Shown: positions 27,285 to 37,387, counted from the first letter of the stretch. The stretch: 64,000 nt of DNA from Formosa algae (GCF_001439665.1 NZ_LMAK01000019.1:62001-126000); one strand, 5' to 3'. A program made the numbers and translations. The notes: generated by a model from the sequence alone, not told the origin.

Positions 27285-27292
27285 CAAAAGTA
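27285..27292 (-). promoter_or_regulatory. -7 element of the purH/mre promoter
   Basis: The minus strand has TACTTTTG here, a perfect match to the flavobacterial TAnnTTTG element, 24 bases before the purH ATG. A CTG about 22 bases upstream may serve as a poor -33 element. Confidence 0.5.
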
Positions 27293-27413
27293 AGGATTTA
27301 GAATAAAATTTTTACAGTTTGTTTCGTGTTTTGTTTTTATTTTTTTTGTAACAAAACTATAATTTAAACGTCATATCTTTAAATCTCAGAATTTTTAATA
27401 AAAGCACTTCTAA

Positions 27414-28664
27414 ATGATTTTATATTTAAGACTTTTTAAAGAAAGTTTTTCGTTTGCTATTAATGCTTTACGAAACAATAAATTAAGAACATTTTTGTCT
27501 CTTTTAGGAGTGACTATTGGTATATTTTCTATTATAGCAGTATTAGCCGCAGTAGATTCTTTAGATCAAAGTATTAAAAGCCAGTTGTCTGGGTTAGATA
27601 AAAATACCATTTATTTAACCAAGTATTCTTTTGGGCCTACAGAAGTGCCTAGATGGCAACGCGACAATTACCCACAAACAGAAAATGATGATTACGAATT
27701 TGTAAATCGAAATATTCCAAATATTAAATCGAGTGCTTATGTTATTTTTGGAAATTCTGAAACCATAAAATATCAAGATAATGCGATTAGTAATGTAGGT
27801 GTTACTCCAGCATCTTATGGTATTTACGATATTGAAGATTTAAAAATAGGAGAAGGGCGTTTTTATAGTGAATCCGAATCGTCTACCGGAGCACCAGTTG
27901 TGGTTGTAGGTGCTGGATTGGCAGAGAATTTATTTGAAAGTGAAAATCCGATAGGCAAACAAGTGCGTATGTATGGCCGAAAAGTTACGGTTATAGGTGT
28001 GCTTAAAAAAGTAGGATCTTCTCTTTTTGATTCTCCAGACGAAAAAGCATTTGTGCCTTCAAATTTTGTGAGACAATTTACCAATGGTGGCGCAGATGGT
28101 ATTCCTGGTGCTATTGTAATTAAACCCGAAGCGGGAGTAGATATTGCTGCTTTTGAACAGGTTTTAAAACAACGTTTTAGAATACATAGAGGATTAAAGG
28201 CTGATGAACCTGATAATTTTTTCGTGAATAAATTATCTGGAATGACGGATGCTATAGATAATATTATAGGCGTCATGAATCTTGTAGGCTGGATTATTAG
28301 CGGATTCTCTCTTTTAGTTGGTGGCTTTGGAATTGCAAATATTATGTTTGTGAGTGTAAAAGAGCGTACCAATTTAATTGGGATTCAGAAATCTTTAGGT
28401 GCTAAAAATAAATTTATACTGTTTCAATTTTTATTTGAAGCTATTATTTTAGCTGTAATTGGAGGATTAATCGGACTACTATTTGTGTGGATTATTTCTA
28501 TGGTAGCTTCTTTAGCGGTAGATGATTTTGAATTTGTTTTATCGTTTTGGAATATGCTAATCGGATTTTCTTTATCGACATTTATTGGGTTAATTTCAGG
28601 AGTTTTACCAGCGCTTTCTGCCTCTAAACTAGATCCTGTTGAAGCTATCCGTACGGGAATGTAA
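27414..28664 (+). CDS. MacB/FtsX-type ABC transporter permease
   Basis: The 416-residue protein has four transmembrane helices: one near the N-terminus (about 30-50) and three in the last 140 residues, with a large periplasmic MacB-PCD domain between them. Family signatures include NALRNNKLRTFLSLLGVTIG and GIQKSLGAKNKFILFQF, with a C-terminal LPALSASKLDPVEAIR. These are mechanotransmission ABC permeases used for efflux or lipoprotein work, not uptake. No ATPase gene is adjacent, so it must use an ATPase encoded elsewhere. The substrate is unknown. It is followed by a strong terminator. Confidence 0.9.
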   Translation: MILYLRLFKESFSFAINALRNNKLRTFLSLLGVTIGIFSIIAVLAAVDSLDQSIKSQLSGLDKNTIYLTKYSFGPTEVPRWQRDNYPQTENDDYEFVNRNIPNIKSSAYVIFGNSETIKYQDNAISNVGVTPASYGIYDIEDLKIGEGRFYSESESSTGAPVVVVGAGLAENLFESENPIGKQVRMYGRKVTVIGVLKKVGSSLFDSPDEKAFVPSNFVRQFTNGGADGIPGAIVIKPEAGVDIAAFEQVLKQRFRIHRGLKADEPDNFFVNKLSGMTDAIDNIIGVMNLVGWIISGFSLLVGGFGIANIMFVSVKERTNLIGIQKSLGAKNKFILFQFLFEAIILAVIGGLIGLLFVWIISMVASLAVDDFEFVLSFWNMLIGFSLSTFIGLISGVLPALSASKLDPVEAIRTGM

Positions 28665-28735
28665 ATATTAAACATACTGGTTTTAAATTTGTGAACAATA
28701 CCTCTCGTTAAACCATGCAAGCTAATTACAAATAG

Positions 28736-28780
28736 AAAAGTTTCGACTTTAATCATTTAATGATTAAAGTCGAAACTTTT
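28736..28780. terminator. Strong bidirectional terminator between convergent genes
   Basis: A perfect 20-bp stem (28736-28755 with 28761-28780) encloses a 5-base loop and is flanked by A and T runs. It sits between the permease (+) and the GAF protein (-). Confidence 0.92.
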
Positions 28781-28801
28781 TTTATTTAAGATACTATATA
28801 G

Positions 28802-29260
28802 TTAAGCAAGTTGTTTGGCAACTTCTGCACAAACAAACTCTAAGAAACGTTCGTCTTCAGCAGTAAACGGGTCAGGAGTATTCGAATCGATATCTATTTG
28901 ACCAACATTTTCGCCATTTACAAATAATGGTACTACAATTTCTGCTTTTACCGTAATACTACATGCAATATAATTGTCTTGTGCTGCAACATCTGGTACA
29001 ACAAAGTTTTCATTGCTTACAGCAACTTGTCCGCAAATCCCTTTTCCAAATGGAATAATGGTGTGGTCTGTAGGTGCACCAACGTAAGGTCCAAGTTTAA
29101 GCTCATTTTTATCACCGTTTTTAAAGTAAAATCCAACCCAATTATAGTAAGAAACTTCTTGATCTAATAATTCGCAAACAGCTAAAAGACGTTCGTCTAG
29201 AGTTTTGTTTGTCTGTGTTAATATGGTTTCTACTTGAGGTTTTAAAGACGCTAAAGACAT
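28802..29260 (-). CDS. GAF-domain protein, free methionine-(R)-sulfoxide reductase type (fRMsr-like)
   Basis: The 152-residue single GAF domain matches the fRMsr family in the blocks GFYFKNG, FGKGICGQVAV, IACSITVKAEIVVPL and GQIDIDS. Two of the three family cysteines are present with the E. coli spacing of 24: Cys76 and Cys100, the catalytic one. The third, ten residues before Cys76, is His66. Recycling of the active site with two cysteines is still possible. The role would be repair of free oxidised methionine in the cytoplasm. A small-molecule-binding GAF protein without that activity is the alternative. Confidence 0.75.
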   Translation of the reverse strand: MSLASLKPQVETILTQTNKTLDERLLAVCELLDQEVSYYNWVGFYFKNGDKNELKLGPYVGAPTDHTIIPFGKGICGQVAVSNENFVVPDVAAQDNYIACSITVKAEIVVPLFVNGENVGQIDIDSNTPDPFTAEDERFLEFVCAEVAKQLA

Positions 29261-29350
29261 AGTTTTGATTTTTTTGTAAAAGTATTTAAAAAGCAGCGAT
29301 TATAGAACTTCATTTTTATAAATTTATCATCTTATATAAATACCTTTTAT

Positions 29351-29917
29351 TTGAAGACCTTATTTAAAACATATAAACCTGTAATTCGTTTTGTAATCAC
29401 GTTTTTAGCTGTGTATTTTATCATGTCTCTATGTTATAAGTGGTATTTAGATGTATCTAAAACAACGCAATTTCAGCCCGACTATATCACTTATCAAGTG
29501 GCAGAACAATCGCAAGCCGTTTTAAATGTTTTTGGTTTTAAGTCTACTATACAATTGCAAGAAGGCGAGCAATGGGTAAGATTGTATTTAAACGACACTT
29601 ATATTATTCGCGTAATTGAAGGTTGTAATGCTATAAGTGTTATCATCCTTTTTATGGCGTTTATTATGGCATTTGCATCCACAATTGAAAAAACGGTGTT
29701 ATATGTTTTAGCCGGAACAACCTTAATTTATATGGTTAATGTATTGCGAATAGCTCTAATTTCTATAGCCTTATATTATTACCCAGAATCTGAACACTTA
29801 ATACATGGTGTTATATTTCCTTTAATTATTTATGGGATGGTTTTTTTATTATGGGTATTTTGGGTGAATAATGTTGTGAAACCTAAAAAGAAATATGCAG
29901 AACATTCAACGGTATAG
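29351..29917 (+). CDS. xrtF: Exosortase family protein XrtF
   Basis: Exosortases are membrane cysteine transpeptidase-like enzymes that process proteins with a C-terminal sorting helix. The 188-residue protein has several transmembrane helices and the expected catalytic residues: Cys92 (EGCNAISV), Arg133 (NVLRIALI) and His152 (LIHGVIF). The start is TTG; no in-frame ATG precedes it, and the N-terminus MKTLFKTYKPVIRF matches the family start. It overlaps its partner gene by 23 bases. No obvious sorting-signal substrate is encoded in the window. Confidence 0.88.
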   Translation: MKTLFKTYKPVIRFVITFLAVYFIMSLCYKWYLDVSKTTQFQPDYITYQVAEQSQAVLNVFGFKSTIQLQEGEQWVRLYLNDTYIIRVIEGCNAISVIILFMAFIMAFASTIEKTVLYVLAGTTLIYMVNVLRIALISIALYYYPESEHLIHGVIFPLIIYGMVFLLWVFWVNNVVKPKKKYAEHSTV

Positions 29918-30326
29918 TATTATATTCTTACTATTTATAGGCTTGGTTTTAATAAGAGCTTTTGAAACAGATTTGTTTTACGATCCTTTTTTAGAATTCT
30001 TTAAGAATGATTATTTGTTTCTGGATGCTCCTGTTTTTGATACTCTAAAACTAATGGCATTTACAAGTTTGCGTTACCTTATAAATACCATATTGTCGTT
30101 GGGTATAATTTATTTCGCTTTTAAGAATGTTGGCGCTTTAAAATTTTCAGCTGTGTTTTATGCTGTAGCTTATGTGATTTTAATACTTATATTTTTGTTT
30201 TTAGTTTTACATGCCAAACAGAATAATTATTTCTTTCTGTTTAATATCCGTAGATTTTTAATTCAGCCCCTATTATTGTTGTTGCTTTTACCTGCTTTCT
30301 ATTATCAGAAGCACATTAAGAACTAA
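29895..30326 (+). CDS. Exosortase F system-associated membrane protein
   Basis: A 143-residue polytopic protein with four hydrophobic helices and a conserved N-terminal loop (FYDPFLEFFKNDYL), the form found directly after xrtF in Flavobacteriaceae. Its biochemical role is unknown; it probably assists XrtF in the inner membrane. The start lies inside xrtF (23-base overlap), so the two are translationally coupled. A shared terminator with groEL follows. Confidence 0.85.
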   Translation: MQNIQRYSIIFLLFIGLVLIRAFETDLFYDPFLEFFKNDYLFLDAPVFDTLKLMAFTSLRYLINTILSLGIIYFAFKNVGALKFSAVFYAVAYVILILIFLFLVLHAKQNNYFFLFNIRRFLIQPLLLLLLLPAFYYQKHIKN

Positions 30327-30350
30327 AATAAAATACTTTTTAAACATAAA

Positions 30351-30379
30351 AAAACCGAAGCTTTTAAGACTTCGGTTTT
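30351..30379. terminator. Bidirectional terminator between the xrtF pair and groEL
   Basis: AAAACCGAAG pairs with CTTCGGTTTT around a 9-base loop, followed by a T on the plus strand and A-rich sequence before it. It lies between convergent transcription units. Confidence 0.85.
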
Positions 30380-30400
30380 TAATTTTATAAGATGTTAGGA

Positions 30401-32044
<1,644 letters not shown>

Positions 32045-32131
32045 TTAAGCATAAAAGCGGTTGGCTTATGCTTAACTGTTTAACTTGTGTTATGCGTTTG
32101 TTTTGAAGAATTTCGTTTTAGGAAATAAAAA

Positions 32132-32410
32132 TTAGATAATTGCCATAATGTCGTCTTCACGCATCATTAGGAAATCTGTACCTTCTAATTTTAATTCAGA
32201 ACCAGAGTACTTTCCGTAAAGAACTTTGTCGCCAATTTTTACAGTAAGTGGTTCATCTTTTTTACCGGTACCAACAGCAACAACAATTCCTTTGTGTTGT
32301 TTTTCTTGAGCTGAATCTGGAATAAATAATCCTGATGCTGTTTGAGTTTCTGCAGGAAGTGGTTCAACCAGAACGCGGTCTGCAAGTGGTGTGATGTTTA
32401 CTTTACTCAT
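32132..32410 (-). CDS. groS: Co-chaperonin GroES (Hsp10)
   Basis: The 92-residue protein has the family's N-terminal signature PLADRVLVEPLPAETQT and the mobile loop with SGLFIPDSAQEK. It forms the heptameric lid of GroEL. It is the first gene of the groES-groEL operon and ends EDDIMAII, as usual. Confidence 0.97.
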   Translation of the reverse strand: MSKVNITPLADRVLVEPLPAETQTASGLFIPDSAQEKQHKGIVVAVGTGKKDEPLTVKIGDKVLYGKYSGSELKLEGTDFLMMREDDIMAII

Positions 32411-32456
32411 GTTATTATAATTTTAAAATAGATTAATTTTTATGATTGTATGTATT

Positions 32457-32472
32457 TCGAAAATTGTGCCAA
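32457..32472 (-). promoter_or_regulatory. Candidate sigma-54-like promoter of groES-groEL
   Basis: On the minus strand, TTGGCAC (32466-32472) is a strong match to a -24 element. The -12 position gives TCGA (32457-32460) and not TTGC, so the match is partial. The distance to the groES ATG is about 47 bases. No CIRCE-type heat-shock repeat was seen. Confidence 0.3.
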
Positions 32473-32502
32473 GTCTATTGGACTGACAAACTTTCAGCAA
32501 CA

Positions 32503-32533
32503 AAAAATGCCAACTGTAAAAGTTGGCATTTTT
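32503..32533 (-). terminator. Terminator of the miaB-secG unit
   Basis: AAAAATGCCAACT pairs perfectly with AGTTGGCATTTTT around a 5-base loop. It lies after secG on the minus strand and before the groES promoter. Confidence 0.88.
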
Positions 32534-32560
32534 AATAGTATATATATGAGTATATGTTGT

Positions 32561-32917
32561 TTATTCTGCAGCGTCTTCTGTTGGTGTAACAGGTGTAGTT
32601 GCTGGTGCAGCAGGAGCTGTAATAGGTAAAGGTTGTGCTGTAGTTTCAGTATCTAATGCTTTAGATTCTAATGTTCCAGAACCTCTGTTTATTGCAACGT
32701 TAGATAATAAAATTAAAACTAACATTACTCCAGCTAATGTCCATGTACTTTTATCTAAAAAGTCAGTGGTCTTTTTGACACCACCAATTTGTTGAGAACT
32801 GCCTCCTCCAAGAGAAGAAGATAATCCACCTCCTTTAGGGTTTTGTACCATAATTACTACGATTAATAAAAATGCTACTACAACGATTAGGAATAAAAAT
32901 ATTGTAAACGTACTCAT
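32561..32917 (-). CDS. secG: Preprotein translocase subunit SecG
   Basis: The 118-residue protein has two transmembrane helices (about 2-22 and 58-76) with the conserved loop MVQNPKGGGLSSSLGGGSS between them. The Ala/Pro/Thr-rich tail (about 90-118) is longer than in proteobacterial SecG. SecG stimulates SecYE-mediated export. Its ATG overlaps the stop of the upstream TPR gene (TAATG). Confidence 0.93.
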   Translation of the reverse strand: MSTFTIFLFLIVVVAFLLIVVIMVQNPKGGGLSSSLGGGSSQQIGGVKKTTDFLDKSTWTLAGVMLVLILLSNVAINRGSGTLESKALDTETTAQPLPITAPAAPATTPVTPTEDAAE

Positions 32918-33993
32918 TAGTTCTTCTTATTTTGTTCTTGTATTTGTTTTACTGCTTTAATTCGGTCTGCAAAGAAACCACTTTTTTCTGGATATTTCAA
33001 ACTTAATATGTTATAAGATTGAATTGCCTTTTTGTAGTTTTTTTGTTCGACATAAATTCTAGCTAAAGTCTCTGTCATCAGAGATTCAGGTTGTAGCACA
33101 TGCGACTCTGCTAAATTCTGCGATACTCCCGAAGATTTTTTAGGATCGATTTTGGGGTTTGTAGATATAAATTTATCTATTAAAGCAAACTTTTTAACTT
33201 GTTCTGGAGAAGGTGTTATGTGTTCTGGTTCTTGCTTTGGAACTTCAGCTTTTGGCAGAATGCTTTGTGGTGCAATAGTTACAATGTCTTCTTCTGCTAC
33301 CTTAATATCTTCTACATCTTGATTAGGTGGAGTAGGTTGTGTCTCTGAACGATTAACAGGATTAAAAGACGTTAGCTTTAGCCACTCGTTAAAGGAATGG
33401 GTTTCATTATTATTGAAATCTAAGGGTTTACCTATTTCTAAAATAGTTTCTGGAGTTTCTTCAGAGGTAACAACGTCTTCTGCTTTTGTGACTTGTTTAT
33501 CAGAATTAGCTTGGCTAGTGTTTTCTAAAGCTTCAGAATGTTCTTCTGTAAAATGAACTAATTTTGCGGGTGTTATTTTTGGCTGAAATAATTCTGGGTC
33601 TAACACCCCTTGTGTATCCTCAATATGTTGGTCTATTATATCGTCTCCAGTTTTACTACTGCCAACAGATATGTCAACCACATCTACATCTATATTTTTT
33701 AAGTGTAGAGTGTTTTGTTTTATAAATTGAGAAATTTCATTTTGAACAAATGCTTCAGAGGTAATAAAGTCGAATAAAATACTACGATCGGTAGTGTATG
33801 CCGCCGTGGTTTTTAATTCTTGATTGTATTTAAAGCTTTCGTTGGTTTTTAAACCTTTTAAATATAGTGCACGAGCTGGCTGAAAGTATGGAAATTCTTC
33901 TATAATACTTTTTAAATGTCCAGCTTGTTCCGGTATTAAGGCTTCTGGTTCTTGTAATATGTGTGAAAAATCTGTGCTTGTCATGGTTACCAT
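32917..33993 (-). CDS. Conserved flavobacterial protein with C-terminal TPR-like repeat
   Basis: The 358-residue protein has no signal peptide. The N-terminal 110 residues are helical and conserved-looking (FPYFQPARALYLKGL), the middle ~150 residues are acidic and low-complexity, and the C-terminus has a tetratricopeptide-like helix pair (TLARIYVEQKNYKKAIQSY). The function is not known. The start may be ATG 33991-33993, overlapping the lptE stop, or ATG 33982-33984 two bases after it. It sits between lptE and secG in one operon, which suggests a link to the envelope or export. Confidence 0.8.
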   Translation of the reverse strand: MVTMTSTDFSHILQEPEALIPEQAGHLKSIIEEFPYFQPARALYLKGLKTNESFKYNQELKTTAAYTTDRSILFDFITSEAFVQNEISQFIKQNTLHLKNIDVDVVDISVGSSKTGDDIIDQHIEDTQGVLDPELFQPKITPAKLVHFTEEHSEALENTSQANSDKQVTKAEDVVTSEETPETILEIGKPLDFNNNETHSFNEWLKLTSFNPVNRSETQPTPPNQDVEDIKVAEEDIVTIAPQSILPKAEVPKQEPEHITPSPEQVKKFALIDKFISTNPKIDPKKSSGVSQNLAESHVLQPESLMTETLARIYVEQKNYKKAIQSYNILSLKYPEKSGFFADRIKAVKQIQEQNKKN

Positions 33994-34493
33994 TGCGCTA
34001 AAGACGCATTAAATATGTCTTGAGTTATTTGGTCGAATATTTCTTCTATAGCTGTTGTTTTTATTGTACCAATAAGTTGCGAGGTACCATCGTAATCATA
34101 AAAGAATGAAAAACGTTTTTCAAACTCAGCTTCTTCATCTTGTTTATTATAAAAACGAACGTTTACCGAAATGGTTAAACGGTTTTGTGCTGCAGTATCA
34201 TCGGCAGTTGCTGTTGTTGGGGAAATTCTGTATTCTACAATTTCACCTTCGTAAACCAAATCTCCGTTAGATTTTACATTGTCTAAACTGGTCTGATTTA
34301 TAAGTAAATCTGTTAATGCATTAGTGAAATCTAAATCTAATCCAGGTTCTATTAAAGCGGCATTATTCTGAAAATAATTAACCTGAAAGGTTTTTGTATT
34401 CGAATTAACTTTTGCTCCAGTAAACGAATACGAACCACATGCTGTAAAGCTTAAAGCTGTGATTAAAAGGATAAAATAGTGTTTTATAGTCAT
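33987..34493 (-). CDS. lptE: LptE-like LPS-assembly lipoprotein
   Basis: LptE forms the plug of the LptD outer-membrane LPS translocon. The 168-residue lipoprotein has a lipobox FTAC (Cys19) followed by GSYSFTGAKV, the start of the family in Bacteroidota, then a two-layer alpha/beta body with DFTNALTDLLINQTSL and a C-terminal helix IEEIFDQITQDIF. It lies three bases after the sigma-54 activator and overlaps the TPR gene by seven bases. Confidence 0.88.
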   Translation of the reverse strand: MTIKHYFILLITALSFTACGSYSFTGAKVNSNTKTFQVNYFQNNAALIEPGLDLDFTNALTDLLINQTSLDNVKSNGDLVYEGEIVEYRISPTTATADDTAAQNRLTISVNVRFYNKQDEEAEFEKRFSFFYDYDGTSQLIGTIKTTAIEEIFDQITQDIFNASLAQW

Positions 34494-34496
34494 GAT

Positions 34497-35765
34497 TTAT
34501 AAATCGTACTGTTTAATTTTTCTATATAAAGTGCGCTCGCTAATTCCTAATTCTGCGGCTGCCAATTTACGTTTTCCTTGGTGGCGTTCCAATGATTTTT
34601 TAATAAGCTCTAACTCTTTGTCTTGTAAAGATAAGGTTTCTTCTTCCTGAATTTCTTCAGCAAAATGATATTTATCTAACGGGTTTATAGAAGGATCTAC
34701 TAAAGATGTAGGTGTTGGTTCTGGTATAGAAAGGATTTCTAAATCGTCTTCTGTCTCGTCGTATTCGGCATCAGACTCGTCTCCATATATTTTCTGAATT
34801 AGACTTTCGTTATTTTTCTGCACATCTTTATCGTTGCCATGTTTCATCAATTCGGCAGTTAACTTTTTAAGGTCGTTTAAATCTGCTTTCATATCAAATA
34901 ACACTTTGTAAAGTATTTCGCGCTCACTACTAAAGTCAGAGTCTGATTTTGTATTCGATATCACAGCGGGTAAATTTGTAGCTGTATTTGGTAAATAACC
35001 ACGAATAGTTTGTCCGTTAATCGTTCTGTTTTCTTCTAAAACAGAAATTTGTTCAGCCACGTTTCTTAACTGACGGATATTACCGTTCCATCTAAACTTT
35101 AAAAGTTGTAAAGTAGCATCGTCTGTTAGTTTTATTGTTGGCATTTTGTATTTTAGAGCAAAATCACTAGCAAATTTTCTGAACAATAAATGAATATCGT
35201 CTTGACGATCGCGTAAAGGTGGCAAGTGAATTTCTATCGTACTTAAACGGTAGTACAAATCTTCTCTAAATTTCCCTTTTTTAATGGCTTCAAACATATT
35301 CACGTTTGTAGCGGCTACAATACGCACATTTGTTTTTTGAACTTGACTAGAACCTACTTTTATAAATTCTCCATTTTCTAAAACACGAAGTAAGCGCACT
35401 TGTGTGGTGAGTGGTAATTCTCCAACTTCATCTAAAAATATAGTTCCGCCATCGGCAACTTCAAAATACCCCGATCTGGTTTGTGTTGCTCCAGTAAAAG
35501 CCCCTTTTTCATGGCCAAAAAGTTCACTGTCTATCGTGCCTTCAGGAATGGCACCGCAGTTTACAGCAATATATTTGCCATGTTTTCTATGCGATAATTG
35601 ATGAATTATTTTAGGGATGCTTTCTTTTCCAACCCCGCTTTCTCCTGTAACTAATACAGAAATATCCGTAGGCGAAACTTGTATGGCTTTTTCTATAGCA
35701 CGATTAAGTTTCTGGTCGTTACCAATAATTCCGAAACGTTGTTTTATGGCTTGAACTGATTCCAT
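34497..35765 (-). CDS. Sigma-54-dependent transcriptional activator without receiver domain
   Basis: The 422-residue protein starts directly with the AAA+ domain. It has Walker A GESGVGKES (near 41), the sigma-54-contacting loop GAFTGAT (near 92), Walker B GGTIFLDEVGELP and a sensor/arginine-finger region. An acidic linker (about 280-370) leads to a Fis-type helix-turn-helix (KRKLAAAELGISERTLYRKI). No receiver or GAF sensor domain precedes the AAA+ core, so its control is not obvious; it may be always active or regulated by partner proteins. The miaB-EBP-lptE order recurs in this phylum. Confidence 0.92.
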   Translation of the reverse strand: MESVQAIKQRFGIIGNDQKLNRAIEKAIQVSPTDISVLVTGESGVGKESIPKIIHQLSHRKHGKYIAVNCGAIPEGTIDSELFGHEKGAFTGATQTRSGYFEVADGGTIFLDEVGELPLTTQVRLLRVLENGEFIKVGSSQVQKTNVRIVAATNVNMFEAIKKGKFREDLYYRLSTIEIHLPPLRDRQDDIHLLFRKFASDFALKYKMPTIKLTDDATLQLLKFRWNGNIRQLRNVAEQISVLEENRTINGQTIRGYLPNTATNLPAVISNTKSDSDFSSEREILYKVLFDMKADLNDLKKLTAELMKHGNDKDVQKNNESLIQKIYGDESDAEYDETEDDLEILSIPEPTPTSLVDPSINPLDKYHFAEEIQEEETLSLQDKELELIKKSLERHQGKRKLAAAELGISERTLYRKIKQYDL

Positions 35766-35806
35766 ATAATAATGTATTTAGCTTTAGTGTGTTGGTCTAC
35801 GTTTGC

Positions 35807-37249
35807 TTATAAATTAGATAATGCTATACCTTCTCCTATAAGTGTAGCACTAGTACAGTCGTTAATTTTTACCGTTACAAAATCTCCAACTTTAAAGTCG
35901 GCTTTAGGGAAAACAGCAACAATATTTTGCGATGTTCTTCCCGACCAATGTTGGTCTGATTTTTTAGACGATCGTTCTATAAGTACTTCAACTTCCGTAT
36001 TTACATACGCTTTGGTTCTAAATTCGCTGTGTTTACGCTGTAGTTGTACTACATCGTCTAAACGTTTCTTTTTAATTTCTAATGGGATATCATCTTCCAT
36101 TTTACGTTCTGCCAAAGTCCCTGGACGTTCAGAATAATAAAACATATATCCGAAATTATATTTTACATAGTCCATAAGACTCAAAGTGTCTTGATGGTCT
36201 TGTTCTGTTTCTGTAGGGAATCCGGTAATCATGTCCTGACTTATAGAACAATCTGGAAGGATGCGACGAATATTGTCTATTAATTCAAAATATTCTTCGC
36301 GTGTGTGTAAACGGTTCATGGCTTTAAGAATACGGTTACTTCCACTTTGAACCGGTAAATGAATATGGTTGCAAATGTTTTTGTATTTGGCCATGGTTTC
36401 AATAACATCTAGTGTTAAATCTTGTGGATTAGATGTCGAGAAGCGAATACGCATTTTAGGATACGCTTTCGCACATAATTCTAAAAGTTTCGCAAAATTA
36501 ACCGCTGTCGCAACTTGCATGTCTGTCGCTTTTTCAAAATCTTTTTTAAGTCCGCCGCCATACCATAAATAGCTGTCTACGTTCTGACCAAGAAGTGTAA
36601 TTTCTTTAAAACCACGGCTCCATAAATCTTGTATTTCTTCTAAAATACTTTGAGGTTCGCGGCTACGTTCGCGTCCACGTGTAAATGGTACTACGCAAAA
36701 GGTGCACATGTTATCGCAACCTCTAGTAATAGATACAAATGCACTTACACCATTACTATTTAGGCGTACAGGAGAGATGTCTCCGTAGGTTTCATCTTTA
36801 GATAAAATAACATTTATGGCATCTCTACCTTCATCTACTTCTGCAAGTAAGTTGGGTAAATCTTTATAGGCATCTGGCCCCACAACGAGGTCTACAATTT
36901 TTTCTTCTTCTAAGAATTTACTTTTAAGACGTTCTGCCATACAGCCTAAAACGCCTACTTTCATCCCTGGGTTAATGCGTTTTACGGCATTGTATTTTTC
37001 AAGACGTTTACGTATAGTAAGTTCTGCTTTATCTCTAATAGAACAAGTGTTTACTAGTACTAAATCGGCGTCTTCTAAATTTTGAGTTGTGTTATAACCT
37101 TGGTTATGTAGTATAGATGCAACTATTTCGCTGTCACTAAAATTCATAGAACAGCCATAGCTTTCTATAAAAAGTTTACGTGAATTTTCTTTCTTTTGGT
37201 CTAATACAAGGGCTTCTCCTTGTTTGCTTTCGTCAATTGTCTTCTCCAT
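35807..37249 (-). CDS. miaB: MiaB, tRNA-2-methylthio-N6-dimethylallyladenosine synthase
   Basis: MiaB methylthiolates i6A37 in tRNAs that read UNN codons. The 480-residue protein has the N-terminal UPF0004 domain with cluster cysteines (ESYGCSMN, NTCSIRDKAE, LGCMAERL) and the radical-SAM motif CDNMCTFCVVP (C-x3-C-x2-C). The C-terminal TRAM domain ends FPKADFKVGDFVTVKINDC. It is the first gene of the minus-strand unit miaB-EBP-lptE-TPR-secG. Confidence 0.95.
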   Translation of the reverse strand: MEKTIDESKQGEALVLDQKKENSRKLFIESYGCSMNFSDSEIVASILHNQGYNTTQNLEDADLVLVNTCSIRDKAELTIRKRLEKYNAVKRINPGMKVGVLGCMAERLKSKFLEEEKIVDLVVGPDAYKDLPNLLAEVDEGRDAINVILSKDETYGDISPVRLNSNGVSAFVSITRGCDNMCTFCVVPFTRGRERSREPQSILEEIQDLWSRGFKEITLLGQNVDSYLWYGGGLKKDFEKATDMQVATAVNFAKLLELCAKAYPKMRIRFSTSNPQDLTLDVIETMAKYKNICNHIHLPVQSGSNRILKAMNRLHTREEYFELIDNIRRILPDCSISQDMITGFPTETEQDHQDTLSLMDYVKYNFGYMFYYSERPGTLAERKMEDDIPLEIKKKRLDDVVQLQRKHSEFRTKAYVNTEVEVLIERSSKKSDQHWSGRTSQNIVAVFPKADFKVGDFVTVKINDCTSATLIGEGIALSNL

Positions 37250-37285
37250 AATGTTGCTGAAAATAAGTATCAGTCAATAAGTTTG

Positions 37286-37318
37286 CAAAGATACAATTAA
37301 AATTAAGTTTATGACAAA
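37286..37318 (-). promoter_or_regulatory. Promoter of the miaB operon
   Basis: The minus strand has TTTG (37315-37318), a 21-base spacer and TATCTTTG (37286-37293), a full match to the flavobacterial promoter pattern, about 37 bases before the miaB ATG. Confidence 0.55.
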
Positions 37319-37339
37319 GTGTCAGTTTAATTTTTCTAG

Positions 37340-37347
37340 TAATTTTG
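37340..37347 (+). promoter_or_regulatory. -7 element of the membrane-protein gene
   Basis: TAATTTTG matches TAnnTTTG. A start of transcription a few bases later would fall on the ATG at 37355, so the second ATG at 37388 is the more natural translation start for this transcript. Confidence 0.4.
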
Positions 37348-37387
37348 TTAAAATATGCGTCCTTTAGGCGTAACAAAACCCAACCAT

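Noticed and set aside
27863-28372. A minus-strand frame of 169 codons inside the MacB-type permease
   Set aside because: It lies fully antisense to a clear conserved gene, with Ser/Pro/Thr-rich random text and no promoter or start context.
28424-28756. A minus-strand frame of 110 codons covering the end of the permease and the terminator
   Set aside because: It would begin inside a 20-bp terminator stem and is antisense to the conserved C-terminal permease region.
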